Shown: piece by piece, positions 16,275 to 24,811 of the stretch
How the letters are laid out: each line of letters begins with the position of its first letter
Numbering within the stretch: position 1 is the first letter of the stretch
Source of the DNA: Verrucomicrobiota bacterium
Lineage (GTDB): Bacteria; Verrucomicrobiota; Verrucomicrobiia; Limisphaerales; UBA11320
Length of the DNA: 64,000 nt
Assembly (NCBI GenBank): GCA_016199985.1
Contig: JACQFQ010000002.1
Span: 1 to 64,000, forward strand
Direction of reading: 5' to 3'
The notes under the pieces: generated by a model
The model's database searches: none
The model's input: the letters and a program-made list of their open reading frames with translations, nothing else
What the model was told of the DNA's origin: nothing
Made by a program: the position numbers and the translations under genes

Positions 16275-16846
16275 ACACGTGTCGAGATTATCGCCAGTCG
16301 ATCGCTCTTCTTGCCTCGGGCGATCTCGATCCGATCGCGAGTCGCGAGGTGGAAGGGCATCTCAGCCGCTGTCCGTCGTGTCGGGGCTACTTCGAGGAGT
16401 TGCGCGGCTTGTGCGCCGCCCATGAAACGGCGGCTCGTCACTTGCCCGCGGCCGCCGCCCCGCCCGCCCTGTATCGGTCCGTGTCTCGGCGAATTCGGAG
16501 GGCTGGAGAGTCGACGGACACGGGCTGGATTCGAGTTCTGCGCGCTCGGGCGCTGGGAGTCGCCGGCGCCGCCGCGCTGACGGCGGTGTGCGCGTTGGTC
16601 TTCTTGCGAGCTCCTGAGCGGCCTCTGTCGATGTCCGGAGTTCCTTGGCGCGAGGACTCATCCACGGGTTTGGCGGGATTCTCGTCGGCGCGTCGGCTCG
16701 CGCGTCTTGCCTCGACCTCTTCGACGGAGGAGTTGGATGCCCTCCTGGCTGTGGAGGGCGCGCGATCCTTTGCTCCGACTCCCGCCTACCTTCTGGGCCA
16801 GTCTCGCCGGATGTCCGAGGTGTCCGACGCGAGGAGCGGGGAGTGA
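16271..16846 (+). CDS. Membrane-anchored anti-sigma factor with zinc-finger (zf-HC2) domain
   Basis: 191 residues. The N-terminus has the anti-sigma zinc site: an early Cys (MNTCRDYRQSIALL), then VEGHLSRCPSCRGYFEEL, the HxxxCxxC core. Such domains hold an ECF sigma factor inactive at the membrane. One hydrophobic segment (LGVAGAAALTAVCALVFL, about 98-115) follows, leaving an extracytoplasmic part of about 75 residues with no known sensor fold. It overlaps the sigma gene by four bases. Its stop TGA shares a base with the ATG of the next gene, so the three are coupled. Confidence 0.88.
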   Translation: MNTCRDYRQSIALLASGDLDPIASREVEGHLSRCPSCRGYFEELRGLCAAHETAARHLPAAAAPPALYRSVSRRIRRAGESTDTGWIRVLRARALGVAGAAALTAVCALVFLRAPERPLSMSGVPWREDSSTGLAGFSSARRLARLASTSSTEELDALLAVEGARSFAPTPAYLLGQSRRMSEVSDARSGE

Positions 16847-18315
16847 TGGAGGCGTCGCCCTCGCGCATATTCCTGGCGTCGCGCGGCGAGGGGGGCGAGA
16901 CTCGCGGGCCAGAAATGCTGATCCGCCTAGCCTTCAAAGCAGCCGTCGCGCTGATCATGATTCTCGCCGCGCGGGCGGCCGAGCCTTTGCCCGAGACAGC
17001 CGTCGACGACCCCGCCCGGTTCAGGAAGGTCGTCCTGTCGACCCATCTCCTCGAGCCCATCCAGCTTTCCCCGGCCGCCGACGGCCGGATTTTTTTCGGC
17101 GAGCGGCATGGCGCGGTTAAGGTCTGGCGCCCTGAGACTCAGGACACCATCACGCTGGGGCAGTTGGAGGTTTTCAGCGGTCCTGAGGACGGGTTGCTCG
17201 GGCTGGCCCTGGATCCCGGGTTTCTCACGAATCACTGGCTGTATCTCTTCCACTCGCAGCCGGGAGCCCTCGAGAATCGCGTGTCCCGATTCACCATCGA
17301 GGGGGACCGCCTGGACGCGGCCTCGGGGAAGACATTGCTCCGGATTCCCACGCTCGCAAAAAAGCCAAATCATTCGGGCGGCGGACTGGGCTTCGACGCC
17401 GCCGGGAATCTGTACACGTCCACAGGCGACTACACCTTTATCAACGATTCGAACGGCTTCAGTCCCTTGGATGAACGCCCGGGACGCGAGGTCTTCGACT
17501 CGCAGCGCACCGCGGCGAACACAATGGACCTGCGCGGGAAAATCCTGCGCATTCATCCGCTTGCCGACGGAACCTACAGCATCCCTTCCGGCAACTTGTT
17601 TCCGCCGGGAACGCCCGACACTCTGCCCGAGATCTACATCATGGGCTGTCGAAACCCCTTTCGATTCACCCTCGATGCAGAGACCGGATGGCTGATCTGG
17701 GGCGACGTGGGGCCAGACGCGCTGGGACCGGATCCGCGCCGAGGCCCGGCCGGTTTCGACGAGTTCAACCTTGCGAAGTCCGCGGGCAACTTTGGCTGGC
17801 CTTACTTCGTCGCGGACAACAAGCCCTACGTGAAATACGATTTCGGAAGCAAGGAATCCGGCGCGTCCTTCAATCCGGCGCATCCGGTGAACACCTCGCC
17901 GAACAACACCGGGCTCAAGGCGCTTCCTCCGGCGCATCCGGCCCTGATCTGGTATCCGCCCGGTCCGTCAACCCGCTTTCCTGAACTCGGCTCCGGGCCG
18001 CGGTCGGCCATGGCCGGGCCGATCTATCATTTCAACGAAGGATTGAAATCGGATCGCAAGCTCCCGAAGCGGTTTGACCGTTCCCTTTTCATCTTTGAGT
18101 GGGAACGGGGATGGATCCAGGAGGTGAGATTGGATTCGTTCGGGCAGCTCGAGTCGATCCACCGCTTTCTCCCACACATGACCTTCAAGCGTCCGATCTC
18201 CATGGCCTTTGGCCCGGACGGCGCGATGTATCTCATCGAGTGGGGCTCCGCGTGGTACGACAATAAGGACGCTCAGCTCGTGAGAATTGAGAGCGTCCCC
18301 CTTGTCCCACTCTGA
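16846..18315 (+). CDS. Secreted PQQ-dependent sugar dehydrogenase-like (GSDH) beta-propeller protein
   Basis: 489 residues from ATG 16846, which overlaps the anti-sigma stop (TGATG). A second ATG at 16915 gives a cleaner signal peptide (MLIRLAFKAAVALIMILAARAAE) and may be the real start. The mature part is a six-bladed propeller of the glucose/sorbosone dehydrogenase type. It shows SGGGLGFDAAGNLYTSTGD, MDLRGKILRIHP, RNPFRFTLD, NFGWPYF and MAGPIYHF, the segments that line the cofactor pocket. Such proteins oxidise sugars in the periplasm or act as cofactor-less homologues. No cytochrome domain is fused here. Position after a sigma/anti-sigma pair suggests its expression belongs to that regulon. 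Confidence 0.87.
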   Translation: MEASPSRIFLASRGEGGETRGPEMLIRLAFKAAVALIMILAARAAEPLPETAVDDPARFRKVVLSTHLLEPIQLSPAADGRIFFGERHGAVKVWRPETQDTITLGQLEVFSGPEDGLLGLALDPGFLTNHWLYLFHSQPGALENRVSRFTIEGDRLDAASGKTLLRIPTLAKKPNHSGGGLGFDAAGNLYTSTGDYTFINDSNGFSPLDERPGREVFDSQRTAANTMDLRGKILRIHPLADGTYSIPSGNLFPPGTPDTLPEIYIMGCRNPFRFTLDAETGWLIWGDVGPDALGPDPRRGPAGFDEFNLAKSAGNFGWPYFVADNKPYVKYDFGSKESGASFNPAHPVNTSPNNTGLKALPPAHPALIWYPPGPSTRFPELGSGPRSAMAGPIYHFNEGLKSDRKLPKRFDRSLFIFEWERGWIQEVRLDSFGQLESIHRFLPHMTFKRPISMAFGPDGAMYLIEWGSAWYDNKDAQLVRIESVPLVPL

Positions 18316-18537
18316 GACGACGTGTCGTCATCTATCTGTAAGGACTCGCCCTCAATACCGTAAATACCCATGCGGGGCATCGTCATGGCTCTTCGGGGCG
18401 CGGATCGGTTTGCTCACGGGGACGACGCTTTAGAGGCGGCGGGCGCCTGCCGATGGAACCACAGCGAGTCGCTGCCATGAACAGGCCCGTCGGTAGTGCG
18501 GGTGTCTCCCTGCTGGCGCGGCCCAATCGGAGTGGCT

Positions 18538-18855
18538 ATGCAGAGCGGTATCTTTGTCAGACCGAATCTCAAGGGGTTCCTTTTGGGAGGCGTGATCATC
18601 ATGATCTTTCACCTCGTTCTTCAACAGATCGAGGGGCTGACCGCGGATCTCGGAAAACCGCATGTCCCGTCCCAGGTTGGCCGGTGGACCGACGTCCACT
18701 ATCGCGCGGTGCTCGACTACGTGACCCGGTATCCAACCTCCGACGGCTACCTCCGGCTTGGATCCTATATGGAGCACAGGCGCGATCATCGCAGCGCCTT
18801 GCTCTACCTGAAGAAGGCCGAGCTTCTCTCCAGCATCGAGGCGGACTCCGAGTAA
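18538..18855 (+). CDS. Small membrane-anchored protein, TPR-like
   Basis: 105 residues. ATG 18538 is used because a CGGAG-type ribosome-binding site precedes it and one membrane segment follows directly (GFLLGGVIIMIFHLVL, about 13-28). The soluble part (about 45-100) has two helices that look like a single TPR unit (HYRAVLDYVTRYPTSDGYLRLGSYMEHRRDHRSALLYLKKA). The function is unknown. It points towards the minus-strand lipoprotein gene and stops 48 bases before that gene's end, so the two converge. Confidence 0.7.
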   Translation: MQSGIFVRPNLKGFLLGGVIIMIFHLVLQQIEGLTADLGKPHVPSQVGRWTDVHYRAVLDYVTRYPTSDGYLRLGSYMEHRRDHRSALLYLKKAELLSSIEADSE

Positions 18856-18902
18856 CCGCGAAAGCGGGTGGCCGCATTCGCCCGCCGTATGGATGGACGC
18901 TT

Positions 18903-20168
18903 CTATCCGCCCGCAGGCCGCTTCAGCTTGGCTGAGATCTTTCCCACCCAAACGCCCAGCAGGAAGGGAATGCCCAGGATCACTGCGACGAGCAGCACGA
19001 CGTAGAACAGCACGTCGCGAGTCAGCGCGCGAAACTGTTGCATCGAACGATCCACCACTTCGGTCGTCAGCTTCTGAACATCCTGCATGATCGCCCCGCG
19101 CTGCTGATCGACGGTCTGGGTGAGCGCGATCCGCTGTTGATCCACGGACTTCAGGACTGCCTCGCGCTCCGAGGCCAGCGTCTTCGTCAACGCCTCGCGC
19201 TCCTGCTGGAGGGCCCCGAGCGTTGTTCCCCATTGCTTGTCGAAGCGCTCGAGGATGGGGAGGAATCCAACGCGCAGCTCGTGGACGCCATTGGAAACGA
19301 TGGCCGGGCTGGACGCGGCCGCTCCGCCGATGAGTTTGAGCGCCGCGTCAAGACGGTCCATCGTCGCCCCCGTCCGCGCCATGGCGGCCTCCAAATCCCG
19401 CGACTCGAGCCCCACGCGCCATCGCACTTCATCGGGCACCTGCTGGGCCACGATCTGCAGCCGGTCGGCAAGGTCGGTCAAAGCCTCCGATGTCGTTCCC
19501 GCGGGCGGCGACTCGACCTGGCCGCGGGCGTCCTGCCATCGCGCGACCACCGCTTCACGATCAAACGAGAATCCCTTGAGCGGAAACTCCCTGGAGTGCG
19601 CCTCCACAAACTCGCGCATCCGCTTCGCGTCGGAGGCGGAGAGCAAGGTTTGGGCGACGGCGCCGATCCGAACCTCAAGGCTCTGGCAGTTCGTGACCGC
19701 CAGTCCCTGCCATGGCCCGAACGCGTCGCGCCCCGCGCCCTCGGCGAAGAACTCGCTCAGCTGGCGGGAGAACGCCCAGGCGTCCACAAGGCCGAGCGTC
19801 GGCGTTGTGCGCAAGGTCGCTTTGCGAAGAGAGCCGATCGCCCCGATTTTCCAACGCGTCGCGTTGGCCTGGGCGGCGGGATCCTTCGACTCGCGCTCGA
19901 TCCGATCCGCCGCCTGCTCGATCGTCGCGGCGGCGATGGCCGCGAACTCGCGCGTTTGAACGCGGAGTCCCAGATCGCGCTTCGTGAGCGGCTCGCCCGG
20001 CATCTTCAGCTCGACGAGCTTGCATCCCGTGGCCGCCCAGGCCAGGAGGCCTCCGAGAATCGCGACGCGAAGGCCCGATCGGACCGCCCGGCGATGTTCT
20101 GTGTTGCTGGAGGAGCGGGGCGGCTCGCGCCGGGCGAGCGTCGGTGTCGTGCGAGTGAAGCGCTGCAT
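18903..20168 (-). CDS. Coiled-coil lipoprotein-like protein with C-terminal membrane segment
   Basis: 421 residues from ATG 20168. The leader ends in LLAWAATGC, a lipobox-like site, so it is probably a lipoprotein. The central part is helical, and residues about 310-390 are a long coiled coil with repeated glutamine heptads (REALTKTLASEREAVLKSV, DQQRIALTQTVDQQRG). A hydrophobic segment (LFYVVLLVAVILGIPFLLG) near the end would put it in a membrane, leaving a short basic tail. It resembles sensor-like or spacer coiled coils but has no signalling domain. The role is unknown. It follows the isomerase-like gene by 56 bases. Confidence 0.8.
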   Translation of the reverse strand: MQRFTRTTPTLARREPPRSSSNTEHRRAVRSGLRVAILGGLLAWAATGCKLVELKMPGEPLTKRDLGLRVQTREFAAIAAATIEQAADRIERESKDPAAQANATRWKIGAIGSLRKATLRTTPTLGLVDAWAFSRQLSEFFAEGAGRDAFGPWQGLAVTNCQSLEVRIGAVAQTLLSASDAKRMREFVEAHSREFPLKGFSFDREAVVARWQDARGQVESPPAGTTSEALTDLADRLQIVAQQVPDEVRWRVGLESRDLEAAMARTGATMDRLDAALKLIGGAAASSPAIVSNGVHELRVGFLPILERFDKQWGTTLGALQQEREALTKTLASEREAVLKSVDQQRIALTQTVDQQRGAIMQDVQKLTTEVVDRSMQQFRALTRDVLFYVVLLVAVILGIPFLLGVWVGKISAKLKRPAGG

Positions 20169-20224
20169 GCGGGGCGACCCTAGACTGAACCGGGGGCCAG
20201 CGCAAATCTCCCGCGATGGCGCGA

Positions 20225-21859
20225 TCACGACTCCGAGCTCCGGACTGAGCCGCACAGCGCCACGCGAAGTCCCAGCTCCGCGAAGGCGGACGCCTTGATC
20301 CGGGCGGAGCGATGGCCGGCCGCCTCGTCGGGGGCGTAGACCACCTGGATGTGATTCGACTTGTGGCGCGCCATCATCTGGTCGCGCGACACTCCTTCGA
20401 GCACGGCGTGCATGATCGGCCACTGCGGCGTGGTCTCCCGCCAGCGACGCTCCGTCTCCGCCCGGGGCAAATCCACGACGCGCGCCGTTCCGATGTCCGC
20501 GCAGAGCCGCCCGTCCTCGACAAAGCACCGGCTCCACACGATGTGACCGGGCTTGGAGACGCCTTTCAGAGTGCCGCCGCCGAGCCGGAAATACATCGGC
20601 GGCTGCCTTTCGCTGACGGCGCCCCGCCATCCTCCGTTGAAGTGCGCCGGCGGCGCGGCGCCCGAAATCAGGAACACCCAGACGTAGTCATCCACGCCCG
20701 CTCCCTTGAAATGCCGCCCCCAGCGGAGGTCGTGCAGGGTGTTCTCCGGCGGGTAGCCCAGCTCGCGCCACAGCTGATACGTGATCAGCCCGTCGAGGCC
20801 CGCGCATTCGTCCACTTCGTTGAAGTGCGGCAGCGCCTCGCGGGGAAAGAGAACGCGCCCCGTCTTGAGAGACTTCACCGGCGGGCGATCGATGTTGTTC
20901 AGCGTGCCTTCGACAAGGTCGCTCGCCGGCGTGAGATCCTTCAACCCCTGCTGATATTGGATTCCTATGGCCGAGCAGCCGAACTCGTCGGCGAGGCGGA
21001 CGGCGGCGATGTACATTTTGCACTGCTCCAACACCTGCCTCTCGGTGAGGTCGGTCGCTTCGTCGCTTCCGAACCGAAACACGAGCCCCTTCTTTCGATA
21101 CCACGCGAGCGCTTCCTTCGCCTCGGAATCGCTCACGTCGCGCATGCCGGCGAACAGCGTCGACTGGCTCAGTCGTTCCTTGAAAACCCCCGTGGGATTG
21201 AGGATTTCGTCCGGAACAATCGCGTTGTGCATCCCCATGCAGCCTTCGTCGAACACTCCGAGGATCGCCTTCCTCCGTCGGAAGCGCCGGGCGAAGTCCT
21301 GTCCGAGCTTGCGATCCGCATCCGGGATCTTCACAAGCTGGAAGTCGCGAACATGGCTCTGATCATGGGTGACGCGTCCTGTCTGGAGCCATTCCTTCAG
21401 GCCGTCCCGAAAGAAGGCGTCGGTGAAATCCTCAGACCACAGCGAGCTGTACGGCACGCCCATCTTGGTCAGCGAGCCGTTCAGGTTCAGCATGCCCACG
21501 AGCCCGGGCCATGTGCCGCTCCAGTTGGCGACGGTGAGAATCGGGCCGCGATGAGTGTGCAGGCCTGGAAGGATGTGCTGGCTGTACTGCCAGACGGACT
21601 CCGCCACAACGAGAGGAAACTCGGGATCAATCGTGCGGAAAACCTCCAAGCCGCGCTTTTGGGAATCGATGAACCCATGTTTCAGCCGCGCGTCGTAGGG
21701 ATGCGCGCGAACCAGCTTCCAGCCTTCCTTGCGAAACGCCTGCGCCAAGGCGGACTCCATGTTCGACTGGGCCGCCCAGCACTTCTGGTTTGCGGGGAGC
21801 CGTAGATCGCCGTTCGCGACCAGATACGCCCGCTTCGAGTGTAAGTTGCGTGTCTTCAT
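20225..21859 (-). CDS. L-fucose/arabinose isomerase-like protein
   Basis: 544 residues, no signal peptide. The overall plan matches fucose isomerase-type proteins: N-terminal Rossmann-like domains (RTIDPEFPLVVAESVWQYS, GPILTVANWSGTWPGLVGM), a middle domain with GVFDEGCMGMHNAIVPDEIL, and a C-terminal domain. The family converts aldoses and ketoses with a Mn2+ ion held by Glu, Asp and His. Candidate ligands are in FDEGCMG and NEVDECAGLDG, but I cannot place all three with certainty. The protein may be a divergent relative with another sugar. No fucose or rhamnose pathway genes are adjacent. Confidence 0.72.
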   Translation of the reverse strand: MKTRNLHSKRAYLVANGDLRLPANQKCWAAQSNMESALAQAFRKEGWKLVRAHPYDARLKHGFIDSQKRGLEVFRTIDPEFPLVVAESVWQYSQHILPGLHTHRGPILTVANWSGTWPGLVGMLNLNGSLTKMGVPYSSLWSEDFTDAFFRDGLKEWLQTGRVTHDQSHVRDFQLVKIPDADRKLGQDFARRFRRRKAILGVFDEGCMGMHNAIVPDEILNPTGVFKERLSQSTLFAGMRDVSDSEAKEALAWYRKKGLVFRFGSDEATDLTERQVLEQCKMYIAAVRLADEFGCSAIGIQYQQGLKDLTPASDLVEGTLNNIDRPPVKSLKTGRVLFPREALPHFNEVDECAGLDGLITYQLWRELGYPPENTLHDLRWGRHFKGAGVDDYVWVFLISGAAPPAHFNGGWRGAVSERQPPMYFRLGGGTLKGVSKPGHIVWSRCFVEDGRLCADIGTARVVDLPRAETERRWRETTPQWPIMHAVLEGVSRDQMMARHKSNHIQVVYAPDEAAGHRSARIKASAFAELGLRVALCGSVRSSES

Positions 21860-21914
21860 GAAAGAATGGTCCGGAAAGACCAGCGGAAATCGACGAGGGA
21901 GGCAACCTTGATCC

Positions 21915-23141
21915 TCAGTCGCCCTTGAGCTTTTTGAGCACCTCGCTCAGTCCTCCCGCCTCGGGCTCGATCTCGATCCGTCCCGCGCCCGGTGTTGTTG
22001 AACGCGGCGCCGGGGCGACCCCGATGGCCGCCGCTCCAGTCGACGTCTGGGGGATCGGGGCCGACGTCGGCGCGGCGGGCTTGTGCAAGGGCAGGGAAGG
22101 GAGCGCGGGAGGCATGGGAGGAGCGTCCGCATCTTCGTCGCGCGCCGAGCTCAGCGAGGACCAGGTCTTGCGGTTGTCCAGCCACTGATTGTAGCGAGCG
22201 AAGGTCCACATCCCGTGCTCGGCGCCGGTTTCCTGCGACGCCGCTATCTTGTGGTGGTCTCCCGCGCGGACATGCGCCCGAATCGCATGCGTCGGAACCA
22301 GCAATTCGCACTCTGGGACGCGCGCCTTGATCTCCGGACGATATCGCAGTCGCTGAGCCAGGACGCCCACCAGACAATCGGCGAGCTGCGCGCGGACGGA
22401 TGACTGCGCCTCTGGGGCAAACGCCCCAATCATGCGTTGCAGCGCCTCCACCGCGGTTCCGGAATGCATCGTGGTGATCACGAGATGGCCGGTTTCCGCG
22501 GCGCTCAGGGTGAGTCGCATCGTTTCGGGATCGCGCATCTCTCCGACAACCAGGACATCGGGATCTTCTCGGAGCGCGTCCAGCAGTCCCTGGTCAAACG
22601 ACGGCGTGTCGCGCCCCACCTCGCGCTGGCGGACGTACGAGCGTTTCGGCCGATGAAAGAATTCGATGGGGCTTTCCAGCGTCACGATGTGGCGGCTGTC
22701 GGTCTGGTTGATCTCCTCCACGAGCGCGGCCACGGTGGACGACTTTCCTGAGCCCGTCGCGCCCGTGATGATCAGGAGTCCGTGCGCGGGATGGATCAGG
22801 CGCCGGAAGTCCGGATGCAGGTTCAGCGAGTCCAGGGTCACCGTGCCGGCGGGCAACAATCGAACGGCCATCCCGACTCCGCGCGAGGTTTGGAGCACGC
22901 TGATCCTGCAGCGGACTCCCTGGATCGTCCGGGAGACGTCCGCCGAGCGACGCGCGAGGAACTGCTGCCATTGGTCGGCGCTCAATAATCCCTGGGCCAG
23001 CTCCTGGGTCTCCATGGGAGACAAGGGTTGATCGAGAGTTTTGAGCGCTCCTCGAATCCGCATGGCGGGAGGCAGCCCCGCCTCAATGTGAAGATCACTC
23101 GCGCCCTGTTCTCGGGCCGCGCCAATCAAGGAGCTCAACAT
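21915..23141 (-). CDS. pilT: PilT-like twitching-motility ATPase with Pro-rich tail
   Basis: 408 residues from ATG 23141, picked because GGAGG lies upstream and the conserved start follows (MLSSLIGAAREQGASDLHI, the GspE/PilT N-domain). The ATPase motifs are Walker A GATGSGKSS near 125, the Asp box (LESPIEF), Walker B DVLVVGEMRD and the His box TTMHSGTA. THAIRAHVRAGDHHKI is the C-terminal AIRNLIREGK-type segment that marks retraction ATPases over extension ATPases. Residues about 320-408 form a Pro/Ala/Ser-rich tail absent from typical PilT (about 350 aa). No other pilus genes are seen nearby. It is transcribed away from nusB. Confidence 0.9.
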   Translation of the reverse strand: MLSSLIGAAREQGASDLHIEAGLPPAMRIRGALKTLDQPLSPMETQELAQGLLSADQWQQFLARRSADVSRTIQGVRCRISVLQTSRGVGMAVRLLPAGTVTLDSLNLHPDFRRLIHPAHGLLIITGATGSGKSSTVAALVEEINQTDSRHIVTLESPIEFFHRPKRSYVRQREVGRDTPSFDQGLLDALREDPDVLVVGEMRDPETMRLTLSAAETGHLVITTMHSGTAVEALQRMIGAFAPEAQSSVRAQLADCLVGVLAQRLRYRPEIKARVPECELLVPTHAIRAHVRAGDHHKIAASQETGAEHGMWTFARYNQWLDNRKTWSSLSSARDEDADAPPMPPALPSLPLHKPAAPTSAPIPQTSTGAAAIGVAPAPRSTTPGAGRIEIEPEAGGLSEVLKKLKGD

Positions 23142-23281
23142 GCCGGCATCAAACCTCCAAGCGCCGCCCCAACCAAGCCAGAATTGGTTCATTCCCCGCT
23201 TTCAAGCCGGAGGCTAGAAAGCCCCGTGCCATCGGGGCAAAGCCAAGAGGGCGCGGAATAATTTGCTTCTCCCGCATTTTG

Positions 23282-23902
23282 ATGTCCGGCAAGCTGCAGG
23301 GCATGGGCATGAGACGCCGCGCGCGCGAGCGCGCACTCCAGTTTTTGTATCAGAATGACCTCAATCCAGCCCTCAATCTGGAGGAGGCTTTGGGGCACTT
23401 TTTCGAAAGCCAGCGCCGGGCTGTGACGCGCGACGAGAATAGCTCCGACGCAGCCCCCGTCGTCGCCGCCGCCGCCGCAAGCGGGACCGCGGCGACGACT
23501 GCGATCGCGGACGCGCCTGCGCCCCTTCCACCCTTGTCCGCCGAGGCTCAAGCGGACCTTGCCGCCGCGGCGCTGAGCGAGGAGATCACCGCGCAGCGCT
23601 TTGCGGATCCCCTGATTCGGGGCGTGATCCGGCATCTGGAGAGCCTCGACGCCGAGATTCAAAAGTACGCGCACAACTGGGACGTCCGTCGCATGGCCGC
23701 GGTCGATAGGAACGTGCTCAGGCTGGCGGTCTACGAGATGCGTCATCGCGACGACATCCCGCCCGTCGTCAGCATCAACGAGGCGGTCGAGATCGCCAAG
23801 CGGTTCTCCACGCAGGAATCCGGCAAGTTTGTGAACGGAATCCTGGATCGGATTCGCGGCGACCTCATGCGCAACTCCCGCGTCGGAACGTCCACTCCGT
23901 GA
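23282..23902 (+). CDS. nusB: Transcription antitermination factor NusB with an Ala-rich insertion
   Basis: 206 residues from ATG 23282; ATG codons at 23303 and 23309 are alternatives, as the fold starts at MRRRARERALQFLYQND. The C-terminal half has the NusB core (WDVRRMAAVDRNVLRLAVYEM, IPPVVSINEAVEIAKRFS, GKFVNGILDRI). NusB with S10 loads on rRNA boxA and prevents early termination. Between the first helix pair and the rest (about 55-100) lies an Ala/Pro-rich insertion (AAAAASGTAATTAIADAPAP) that ordinary NusB (about 140 aa) lacks; it is probably a flexible loop. First gene of a compact run to exbD. Confidence 0.95.
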   Translation: MSGKLQGMGMRRRARERALQFLYQNDLNPALNLEEALGHFFESQRRAVTRDENSSDAAPVVAAAAASGTAATTAIADAPAPLPPLSAEAQADLAAAALSEEITAQRFADPLIRGVIRHLESLDAEIQKYAHNWDVRRMAAVDRNVLRLAVYEMRHRDDIPPVVSINEAVEIAKRFSTQESGKFVNGILDRIRGDLMRNSRVGTSTP

Positions 23903-23905
23903 TCC

Positions 23906-24793
23906 TTGCCGCGCCTCCATTGCGACGACGTGTACGCCGACCTCCATTTGCACACCCGATTCTCCGATGGCACCTATTCGCCTGAGGAGCTGGCGCAGAA
24001 GGCGGCGGACCATCAGCTCAAGGCGATCGCCTTGACCGATCACGACACGGTCGAGGGATGCGCGCCGACGGCCCGGGCGTGCGAGGCGCTCCAGGTCGAG
24101 TTCATTCCCGGATGCGAGTTCACGGCGGCCGCTCCGAGCGGAATGGAGCTCCATGTGCTCGGCTACTTCCTCGACACCCGGAACGAATTGCTCCTGCGCG
24201 AGCTCGCGCACTATCAGGACGTGCGGCAGGACCGCGTCCGACGGATGGTCGCGAAGCTGAACGACCTCGGCGTCGCGCTGCCGGAATCAGCCGTGTTCGA
24301 GCTCGCGGGCTGCCGTGCTCCAGGGCGTCCGCACGTCGCGCGGGCCCTGGTCCAGGCAGGGTTGTGCGCGACCTCCGATCAGGCCTTCGATCTTTACCTC
24401 AAAATGAACCGGCCGGCCTGGGTTCCGAAGGAGAAGATGGCCTTGAAACACGCGATCGGCGTGATCCACGGGGCGGGGGGCGTCGCGGTCATGGCTCACC
24501 CCATTCTCAATCGCTGCGACGATCTGATACCCAGCTTTGTGGAGATGGGCCTCGACGGACTCGAGTGCTACCACAGCAGGCAGAGCGGAGTGGACAGCGA
24601 CCGATACCGTCGGATGGCCGACCAACTGGGCATATTGGTCTCGGGCGGCTCCGATTGCCACGGGATGAACAAAGGGCGACCCCTGATCGGCGGGGTGAAG
24701 CTGCCCTACTCTTTTGTCGAGCGACTGCGCGAGCGGCATCAGCTCATTCGCGATACGCTGCCCGCGCAGGGCGGGGATCCGGTGAACAGTTAA
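23906..24793 (+). CDS. PHP-domain phosphoesterase (TrpH/YciV, RNase AM-like)
   Basis: 295 residues, starting with TTG 23906 just 3 bases after nusB; the conserved part begins at VYADLHLHTRFSDGTY. The metal-binding PHP motifs are DLHLHTRFSDG, LTDHDTVEG, EFIPGCEFTA, VMAHP and GGSDCHG. Enzymes of this family remove phosphate from 3',5'-nucleoside bisphosphates or trim short RNAs 5' to 3'; the substrate here is not proven. The length matches the family (280-290 aa). It lies between nusB and ftsY, so it is probably housekeeping. Confidence 0.92.
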   Translation: MPRLHCDDVYADLHLHTRFSDGTYSPEELAQKAADHQLKAIALTDHDTVEGCAPTARACEALQVEFIPGCEFTAAAPSGMELHVLGYFLDTRNELLLRELAHYQDVRQDRVRRMVAKLNDLGVALPESAVFELAGCRAPGRPHVARALVQAGLCATSDQAFDLYLKMNRPAWVPKEKMALKHAIGVIHGAGGVAVMAHPILNRCDDLIPSFVEMGLDGLECYHSRQSGVDSDRYRRMADQLGILVSGGSDCHGMNKGRPLIGGVKLPYSFVERLRERHQLIRDTLPAQGGDPVNS

Positions 24794-24811
24794 TCCATCC
24801 AACACGCACTC

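Noticed and set aside
20312..21805. 497-codon plus-strand frame antisense to the isomerase-like gene
   Set aside because: No motif and typical antisense composition in high-GC DNA; the opposite strand has clear protein character.
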